Positions 56,269-64,000 of a stretch of DNA of 64,000 bases are shown in pieces. How positions within the stretch are numbered: position 1 is the stretch's first letter; each line of letters opens with the position of its first letter. The notes beneath the pieces were generated by a model that ran no database searches, was not told where the DNA came from, and saw only the letters and a list, made by a program, of their open reading frames with translations. The translations under genes and the position numbers were made by a program. Source of the DNA: Rhipicephalus microplus (lineage: Eukaryota > Arthropoda > Arachnida > Ixodida > Ixodidae); the NCBI RefSeq assembly GCF_043290135.1, contig NW_027464601.1, positions 6,392,501-6,456,500 of the forward strand. Reading direction: 5' to 3'.

Positions 56269-57200
56269 TCAAAGAACGTATATCCCGAATTCGGACATTG
56301 ATGGAGTCGAGTATTGTTTGTACAAATATGATTTGTGGCTTGCAGAATCTAGGCCAGTGCTTGGAGAAAAAAAATTGGCATTGGAGATGAGAAGTATATG
56401 AGTATGACTAGACAGTGTTTTGTACAACCGCAAGAGAGTCTGCACCATAAGTAGGTTGAATCGACTTAACAGGGATGATGTTCTAGCTTCCATGTATAAT
56501 ACTGCATTTGCCCTATATTTTGAAAGGCCTAACAAGAGCCATGAAGCCTCTCGCTTTAGTAAGACTAGTGGCCGAAGCTTGTCTGGTGGTGCACCGGAAA
56601 AAGACCACAGCCGAATTTTTATACAGACCATACGTCAAGAGTGCTTTTCTTCTCATGTCCAATCTGTGAAGGCTCAGCCTGCGCAATACACCCATTTCCT
56701 GCGTTTATTTTGCTGTGATTTATCCAATATGAGGTTGCCAGCTTAGCTGTTCGTTATATACAACTCCGAGGTATTTAAATAAATCCACTTGTGGGATATC
56801 TTGGAGCTTGTACATTAGATATATTCTCACCGGACCGTTAACAGGAAAAACCAGAACAGCACAATTAAGATATTAAGACTTAATCAATTCAGTCTGATTT
56901 ATATATAGTTAATCTAGCCAATTCTCGAGTTCAATCAAGTACGACTGTAAAGTATTGTGAAGGCGATGTGTGTCAGCAGCCATTGCAAAAAAGGCAATGT
57001 CGTCCGCACAAACATAAGTATGCACTTAGTGCTTGAAACCTTTTCGAATTTGCTATGCACCCACTGATTGGCCTTGAGGTATAATAGGCGCAGTATCATG
57101 CATGCCTTTCGTAGTGGGGTACCGACTTTCAACCTCAGAGCCATTATGATAATCACATATTCTGACAGCCGTTGGCATTGGACACTTGCACCACTCATTG
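56269..57200 (-). pseudogene. LINE reverse transcriptase fragment, CADD catalytic box
   Basis: Read leftward: CADDIAFFAMAADTHRL (about 57010), then VLVFPVNGPVRIYLMYKLQ, IPQVDLFKYLGVVYNEQLSW (about 56790), VLRRLSLHRLDMRRKALLTY (about 56690), and the C-terminal KLRPLVLLKREASWLLLGLSKY (about 56570). The catalytic box has C for the usual Y/F. Both ends are truncated, and several frameshifts and stops are present. The clade is uncertain; it differs from the I-type and CR1 copies in the window. Confidence 0.72.
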
Positions 57201-57321
57201 TTACTGCAATATATCAGGTTGCATTGTGAAGCATGTATACAGGACGCGCGTGTTTGTGAAGCAAGAAAGCTACTTTCACTGCATTTCCAAACAGAAGTTA
57301 TTTTCACTGCTTTCACAAGCA

Positions 57322-57571
57322 TAGCCATAGCCGTGCAGTAGGACATCCGCTTGCCACGCAAACGACGCGGGTTTGATCCCCACTTGCACCCAAATAACCC
57401 TAGTTCAGTACCCACTCTGCTGCAGGATTTTTGATCATCGATATTATTTGCATAGTTCTCGGTTTTTGGTCACGTGTACACCGTGATTTTTTGCTGACAA
57501 CCAACGACACTAACGCCAACGCCGGAATCTCTGCGAAACGATCTCTTTAGCGCTATCGCGTTAAAAGACGC
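57322..57571 (+). mobile_element. tRNA-derived SINE, second family
   Basis: tRNA-like head tagccgtgcagtaggacatccgcttgcc with B box GGGTTTGATCCCC (57369-57381), different from the Ruka-like copies. The body ends gcgctatcgcgttaaaa (about 57551-57567). The A box is degraded (gccgtgcagtagg). Target repeats not found. Confidence 0.65.
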
Positions 57572-58063
57572 AAGGACATTTATAGGCGTGTGATGAGTGA
57601 TTAATCAAAGACCCAGCTTTTTAGGATAACACGCAGATGCACTCTGACACTAGTGAATGCAATGAAGATCAGTATTTTTTGCAAAAAACTACAACCCGAC
57701 TAAACCTCTTACTCACCAATCGCCTTTACCTGATTCGAAACTCGGAACAGGTAATAAACGCCTCAAAGAACGCTACCCCGTCCCGTTCAGCATTCTCTTC
57801 AGATTTTCTGCTGAAATAAAAGGTGTACACCTATTTTTTAAGCCTGAACACACGAGAATTAGTCCCAAAGACTGCAAGCGCCTGCTTTGTGTGCTTCAGG
57901 TGTGGTTTCCGGAACAGACTAGCAGGTGACATCTGTCAGTGTTCATCACAGCCATGCACGTGTCCTCGTTCATTTCGCCGCTGTGCTCCATTAAAGGGCC
58001 AGTCAACAGCCTCCGATATTTAAATTCCAAGCATTTCTTAGTGAACGTCGGCGACTTTGAGCG

Positions 58064-58064
<1 letters not shown>
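57572..58064. other. No gene recognised; right end is a repeat flank
   Basis: 58031-58064 (gcatttcttagtgaacgtcggcgactttgagcgtatct) repeats the flank seen at 1094-1133. The rest shows no motif. Confidence 0.5.

Positions 58065-58128
<64 letters not shown>
58065..58128. repeat. (ATCT)n microsatellite
   Basis: About 16 uninterrupted ATCT units directly after the shared flank. Confidence 0.97.
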
Positions 58129-58238
58129 CGCCACCTCCGACTTTTAGCTCTTCTGGCTGTTTCGATAATGGTATCGATACCAAACTTGGTAAGGCATAAC
58201 ATGACTGCATGAAGAGCATATTGGACTAGTCATAAATT

Positions 58239-58680
58239 GAAAATCATGAAGTATTTGTCATGAAAATCCTGATCAACATTTCATGGTCCTGCATCTTTTG
58301 TGGTGGTTTCATTAATATGGCATGTTGCAAAACTTGTATTGTATGACTAGATTGCATGGCGAACACAAGGAAAAAACCCTAACATGAAAATCATGACGTA
58401 TGTGTCATGTAACAACATGACTACGTTCCACGCTCATATTGCGCTCATGACAGTTTCGGTAGCGTCACATATACCAAATTTGGTATTACGGTACGTGAAT
58501 AGATGACGAAAGTATGTGACTGGTGCAAACATGATAATTATGATATGCGTGTCATGTAATAACATGACTCCCTACCGCGCATATTTTGCGCTTGCGGACG
58601 TTTCGCTAGCTTCACTTTACCTAATGCGGTATTACGGGACGTGAACGGATGACGAAGTTATCATACTAGTGCAGAAGAGG
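58239..58680. repeat. 147-bp tandem repeat
   Basis: Units start at 58381 and 58528 (aacatgaWaatYatgaYRtRYgtgtcatgtaa), 147 bp apart. A more diverged partial unit lies at about 58239. Each has catgact and a gtattacggNacgtgaa...gatgacgaa block. Probably part of a dispersed tick satellite-like repeat; the LINE 5' end follows immediately. Confidence 0.75.
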
Positions 58681-58979
58681 CGGCTGGAGTGAGACGCTGT
58701 GCGGACGTGCTTCACATGAGTTCCGGCCCGGTAACTGACTATCGGCGGACGCGCTTTTTTCTGGACTTGCTGTCAGTGGGCTCGTCTGCAGGAGGTTGCC
58801 CTGTACCTACGGACACCACTCGTTTAGGCAAGTTTGTCCCCGTTTTTGGAGTTTCCGAGATTCTCCTATCAACCCCGCGGTGGCAAGGCTAGGCCTTTCT
58901 CCTAGGCCAAGCCTGGCCTGAGCCGCGTCGCCCGGCGTCTTACTTGCGCCCGGTGACCGTGGGCCTTGTTGGGCTGAAG

Positions 58980-60753
58980 ATGGAATACTACGTCGAAGGG
59001 GAGACTATAACACCCGAAGATTTTGAAGCGGGAGAGTGGGCTTCAGTGCTGAAGGCACAGGACCGATTTAAGAAGACTCAGCATGGCGACAACGCCAAGA
59101 GTAAGCCTTGCGAGACGCAGGCCGGCAGCGACGGGCGCAAGACGCACGGAGCGCAGCAAGTCAAGCGGGTGAAAGCACCGGTATGGAAGAAACGCGGACC
59201 GTTTCTCAAGTTGCCAGCCACGGATTTCAAGATTGTGTACAGGCCCCAGAACTGGGACTTGAGTGTTGTGACAGCGAGAGAACTCGGATGTGCACTGAGA
59301 GCAGCAGCGCGTCTAACGAGTGCGATTGCCGCGAAAGAAAACATTGTGCGTGCTAATGGCACAAACAACACGTTGACGGTGAGCACACCGTGCACCGTGC
59401 ATAAATCGCAGTGGGGCATATGCGACTGTGAAGGCGCTCAAGCTGGGTGATCGTGACCTGCCGGTTCCCGCGTTCATGGCGCCGTTGGAGAACTCCGTGC
59501 GGGGAGTGATTTACAATGCTTATGATGGATGCCCAGTGGAAGAAGTTCAGGCGGGATTCCTGAAGAAGAATGAAGGCATAGACATTCTGGATGCGAGACC
59601 TCTGGGAAAATCAAAGGCGATTTAGATTACGTTCGGGGGAAAACGCATACCCCGGCAGATTACTAACTGGAACTGTCTGTACGCTGTGATTCCGTACAGA
59701 AATTTAGTCGAGACCTGCTACAACTGCAGACGAGTTGGACATCGAGCGGACGTTTGCTATCGTCCAAAGAGCAACCTATGTCACCAATGCGGGAAGGACC
59801 ATCCTGCCCCGCCAGAAGGAGAGAAACCTACGTGCACGTCGGACTGCATCGTGTGCCATGATGCGCATCACACAGGGAGCCGGAACTGCAAGTTTCGCCT
59901 GGCTCGCAAGCCACCGACAGGCCGGCAGCAGAGCATCGAAAGAGAGAGCGAAGCTGGCAACGATAAGCGATCCTCGAGGGCCACGGAGCGGTCACCGAGG
60001 GGTAAAGAAGGCAGAAGCAAAAGCAGGGACCGGTCGAGTTCCTTCCCGCCATTGCCAGGGCGCGGGGGCGGCCAAGATGGTGGACGAGCATCCTGTACCA
60101 ACAGCTGCGCACGCGACACCAACAAAAAGGTGAGCTTGTCAAGCACGGCCTCCCAGAACGAAACTGCTCGAGAGAGAGAGTTAGCAGCGCTGGTTCAGCG
60201 ACAGGGAGACTTGATTAAAAGAATGGAAAACAGAATTGCAGAGATGGAACGCGCACTTGGAAACGACCAACGGCAGGGGACACAGGCACCAGCAGTGCAA
60301 GGCCTACAGAAAGCGACGCAAGAGGCGTCTGCTCGCGTACAGGAGAGTGCAGCTATGGAAGTGGAGAATCGGGGGAGAGTGAAGAGACCACTGCCGGGGG
60401 ATGAGGTAGCTAACGCAAAACAATCAGCCGAAACGTCACCAGTAGACATGCCACAGCCTGTTTTTAAGGTCATTAGTCTTAAGTCGGATGTACCAACACT
60501 TGCGGATAAAGTAGGCAAACAAGGGAAAAGACAGGATAGGTTGGAGGCTCGAGTCGAAAAGATCGAAGCCAGATTAGACACAATAGAGGAGCGTCTCGGC
60601 ATGCTCTCCACTGAATTTAGGGATTCCCAAACCCAGGTCATTGGCATGTTTCAGCAGCTTCATACTCTATTGGAGGCAAGACTGCCTCCCGTGGGTGGCC
60701 AAGTGCCATTAGTCAACCTGGTGCCTCATCATGGCGCCTCGCCAGCAAATTGA
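58980..60753 (+). pseudogene. I-type LINE ORF1: RNA-binding, CCHC knuckles, coiled coil
   Basis: ATG at 58980 (MEYYVEGETITPED); an in-frame ATG at 58944 is also possible. The N-terminal domain includes FLKLPATDFKIVYRPQNW. A frameshift near 59400 and a TAG at 59623-59625 break it; the rest is open to 60753. The knuckle region at about 59710-59895: CYNCRRVGHRADVC, CHQCGKDHP and CIVCHDAHHTGSRNC. A Ser/Arg/Lys-rich stretch (KEGRSKSRDRSSS) follows. Then two heptad-rich coiled coils (ELAALVQRQGDLIKRMENR; RLEARVEKIEARLDTIEERL) suggest oligomerisation. The C-terminal coiled coils are unlike the other I-type ORF1s here. Confidence 0.85.
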
Positions 60754-63700
60754 GGTTTGGCAGTGGAACTGCAGGGGCTTTCGTCAAAAGCGGTGTAACC
60801 TGCAGTTGCACGTACACAATCTGGACAGTAAACCAGACATAATAGCCTTACAGGAGGCTAGTGGTTCCGTTAAATTACCTGGATTTAAGGCATTTACAGC
60901 GCCAGGAATTGATTCAAGGGGCGTATCACGCGTCTTCACAGCCGTGCTAGTCCATCGCAACATCACTGCCATTCAGCATTCCGTAGATAGCAGCAGGGAA
61001 GACTATGTCTTGCTTGAGATTTTGCCTAAACGAAAGTATGAGAAGAGTCTGTTTTTACTTAATGTGTATAGTTCTCCAAAAGATAAAGGATTGGGCTTGC
61101 CACAACTCCTGATTCAAACTCAACGGTTAGCAGCTCGCGCTCCGCTTATAGTGGTAGGAGATTTCAATGCGCCTCACCCGGAGTGCGGTTACATTCGAGC
61201 CAGCCCAAAGGGCAATCGGCTTTGGCAAGTTGCCCGGGATCTGCGATGGACGCTGTTAAACAATCCACAAGATCATACGAGGATAGGCAACAGCATAAGC
61301 ATGGATACCTCCCCAGACCTTACGTTCTTTAGAGGCATCAGTAATGCAAAGTGGATTAACATGGGGCAAGCCCTAGCAAGTGATCACTATATCTTTTCCA
61401 CGACGTTTAGCGCTGCGAAGCATAAAGACAAAGTGAGGGGTCATAGATTTACAGATTGGGACAGATTTAGGAAAAACAGAGCAGACACTGTAAACGGGAA
61501 AATTAATGACCTGGATGCATGGGTACAGGCGCTCAAGGAGGATGTAAGTAATACCACGGTAGAAGTGCCAGTCGAGCAGGAGGAGTTTACCGCTGACTCG
61601 AGACTATTACACATGCGGGAAGCGCACGCGAGTCTCTTGAGAAGGTGGAAGAAGCGAAAACATAATGGCGTCCTTCGCTGAAGGACTGCCAAGTTAGAAC
61701 GTAAAATAGAAAATTATACAATTGAGTTGCAAGCCAAGCAGTGGGGCCAGATTTGTGATCGCATGAATGGACAGTTTGGATGCAAAAAAGACATGGCAGC
61801 TGGTAAGGCATCTTTTGGATCCGGCAGCAACAAAATCGGCGCAACGGGGACATATGACTCGGTTAATGCATCAATATGAAGGCACGATTGGAGAGTTTAT
61901 ACAGGAACTCCGGAATCGGTACATAACTGATGGAGTAGACGGTTGCTTACCACACTACTCGGGGGTGGAAAACTCAGACCTAGATGAGGAGTTCACAATT
62001 GCGGAGGTGGATTTTGCCATGGGGCAGCTGCGTACTACGTCTGCCGCAGGTCCGGATGGAGTTACTAATAAAATGCTAAGAAACCTAGATTTCAAATCGG
62101 TCGGGGCGATCACTGACTTAATAAATGAGTATTGGGTGACCGGGGAGATCCCAGCACAATGGAAGCATGCTAGGATTATATTTATTCCAAAGCCAGGCAA
62201 GAAACTCTGCTTGGAAAACCTGCGCCCCATATCACTGACATCATGCGTGGGCAAATTGATGGAGCACGTGGTTCTCAACAGGCTTCAGAATTATGCAGAG
62301 GACAAGGCCATCTTTCCCCCAACTATGATAGGTTTCAGGGCCAAGTTGCCCACACAGGATGTCATGATACAGTTAAAACATGATGTAGTCGATACCGGGC
62401 ATGGCACGGGCACCAAAGCTGTATTGGGGCTTGACCTGAATAAAGCTTTCGACAATGTTTCGCATGAGGCAATATTGAATAACCTATCGGGAATTGGCCC
62501 AGGGGTCAGGACATTTCGCTACATCAGATCATTCTTGGAGGGCCGAACCGCAGAAATTTCAATAGGAGATATTAAATCGGACTCATTCGCGTTTGGAGGC
62601 AAAAGGACGCCGCAGGGTTCAGTTTTGTCACCGTTCCTGTTTAACATCACCTTAATTAAAATACCGCCGAGGCTAGAGGGGATACCGGAACTCAAACACA
62701 CATTTTATGCAGATGATATTACTCTATGGGTAACCAGGGGTAGTGACGCGCATCTGGAAGAAACACTGCAGCAGGCAGTTAATATTGTCGAAGAGTTGGC
62801 AGGGGAGGCGGGACTTTCATGTTCTCAGCCAAAGTCCGAGCTCTTTGTGGTAAGGGACAAACCCAGAGGGCTACATGCAAGACACTATGTTCCGCCACCG
62901 CCGTTAGAGGTAAAGGCAGGGGGTAGGCTGGTAGCTGAAGCTAAAATGATTAGAATTCTTGGCCTATATCTGCAAACTAACAGGAAGAATAGGGTGGCCC
63001 TTGAAAAACTTAAGACCACGGTCAATGCTACTGTCAGGCTAATCAGAAGAATCGCTAACCGTAAGAGCGGGGTTAAATAAAAAGAACTCTGTAAGCTGGT
63101 ACAGGCGTTTGTGCTCAGCAGGATTACTTACGCGACACCTTATATGAAGTTGGATGCCGCAGAAAAAGGTAAGGTCGAGGCTATGATCCGGCAAGCTTAC
63201 AAGGCAGCACTTGGGTTGCCTAACAACGTGCCTACAGAAAGGCTGTTAAACCTTAGGGTACACAACACCCTGGATGAATTATGGGAGGCGCATCTGGTGA
63301 TGCAGCACGCTAGGCTTTCGACAACCAAAGCGGGCAGGATTATATTGGAAAGGATTGGCATTGGAGCAGAGGCTCCCACTGGGGACACTAAAATTCAGGT
63401 GTGGCGAGAGTTACATAAGGCCCTGTACATAATACCTTTGCCCAAAAATATGCATCCGATTCACCATACGCAGCGCAGGCAGGCGAGAGCCAGAGCTTTA
63501 CACGTTGAGTACGGCGAGTACAAAGTGGCAGTCTATACAGATGTTGCGGAATATAAGGACAAACACGCTTTTGTGATTGTGGTTGTGGACAGGCGAGGGC
63601 GCTTGGTCGCCTCTGGATCGGTCAAAACCCGCTCCTCGGAAACTGCAGAGGAAGCGGCAATAGCACTAGCTATAACTAATTCGCAGTCAGATTTGATTTT

Positions 63701-64000
63701 CAGTGATTCAAAGACAGCCATCCGAAATCTGGCGAGGGGCAGAATATCGGCGACCGCCGCACGATTTCTGCATGGGGCCACGGGACGAGAAATGAGAGAA
63801 ACAGAAATTGTCTGGGTACCAGCACACTCTGGGAACCCTGGGAACGAGGCGGCTCACCTGAATGCTCGAGGTTTCGTCAGCCGGGTAGGTGAGCCGCCAG
63901 TTCCGGGGAGGTCCGCGAGAGATGGGCTGGTGTCCTTTCATGACATAACGAATCATTATAAACTAGAGCGGAGGTTTTATCCGCCCCCGCACAAGTGGTT
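60731..64000 (+). pseudogene. I-type LINE ORF2: endonuclease, RT, RNase H (3' end outside window)
   Basis: ATG at 60731, overlapping ORF1 by 23 bp in another frame. Endonuclease (residues 1-230): VWQWNCRGFR, DIIALQEASG, LIVVGDFNAPHPECG and ASDHYIFS, all key residues kept. A TGA at 61679-61681 and a 1-nt shift near 61765 precede the RT: SAAGPDGVTNKM, WKHARIIFIPKPGKK, LRPISLTSCVGKLMEHV, LGLDLNKAFDNV, TPQGSVLSPFLF, and the catalytic box HTFYADDITLW. A TAA at 63078-63080 is followed by the same frame to the edge: VAVYTDVAEYKD, ETAEEAAIALAI, LIFSDSKTAIRN and WVPAHSGNPGNEAAH, the RNase H D-E-D-H set. Confidence 0.88.

Larger units (their letters stand above)
58690..64000 (+). mobile_element. I-type LINE, near full length, cut by window edge
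   Basis: 5' UTR about 58690-58979, ORF1, ORF2 overlapping it by 23 bp, and RNase H near the right edge. Only three visible breaks in ORF2 over 3.2 kb and two in ORF1, so it is comparatively young. Its ORF1 N-terminal domain resembles the fragment at 1-485. Confidence 0.9.

Overview
Eukaryotic genomic DNA, almost certainly from an ixodid (hard) tick, probably a metastriate genus such as Rhipicephalus, Dermacentor or Hyalomma. This is inferred from the transposon population: tRNA-derived SINEs resembling the Ruka family described in ixodid ticks, RNase H-bearing I-type LINEs, CR1, CR1/L2 and RTE LINEs, Penelope-like elements (PLEs) with GIY-YIG domains, and long GATA/ATCT microsatellites. No rRNA, functional tRNA, CRISPR or confidently identified host protein gene is visible. 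The window reads as transposon-packed intergenic or intronic sequence.

Layout. 1-720: 5' part of an I-type LINE (minus), cut by the window edge. 1134-1757: (TA)n, then the 5' end and gag of a Gypsy-like LTR element. 1758-17089: copy 1 of a segmental duplication whose copy 2 is 43767-47096. Copy 1 is about five times longer because it carries a 5.84-kb I-type LINE (3447-9283, plus), a 5.4-kb CR1-type LINE (about 10017-15430, minus) and a SINE (16522-16761). Copy 2 keeps an unoccupied site for each. 17341-28150: one I-type LINE (minus) split by a second of the same group (21363-26965), with 13-bp target-site duplications. 28150-31100: low-complexity-poor, gene-free DNA with two SINEs. 31130-35700: PLE remnants, including two PLE copies in inverted orientation inserted into one arm of a long imperfect palindrome. 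35700-41050: mostly featureless, with a weak candidate host first exon at 38068-38106. 41090-44325: CR1/L2-type LINE (plus). 47129-47454: long GATA array. 48803-52016: RTE element with a tRNA-like head. 52855-53570: minisatellite. 53755-54055: PLE fragment. 54471-55208: second copy, in the opposite orientation, of the promoter/leader that lies upstream of the CR1 ORF1. 56269-57200: LINE RT fragment. 57322-57571: SINE. 58690-64000: long I-type LINE (plus) running off the right edge.

How the parts work together. Each LINE encodes an ORF1 RNA-binding protein and an ORF2 with endonuclease and reverse transcriptase (plus RNase H in the I-type elements) for target-primed retrotransposition. SINEs are non-autonomous and presumably borrow LINE machinery. 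PLEs use their own RT and GIY-YIG nuclease. Almost every ORF2 carries stops or frameshifts, so no element here looks fully competent. The longest intact pieces are one ORF1 (3978-5165) and one RT block (22757-24127). The most interesting signal is a duplicated, apparently intact Pol II promoter module with heat-shock-element-like triplets, a TATA box and an initiator. In one copy it sits between 241-bp tandem repeats and CR1 ORF1. The segmental duplication also allows insertions, deletions and template-switch mutations to be polarised.
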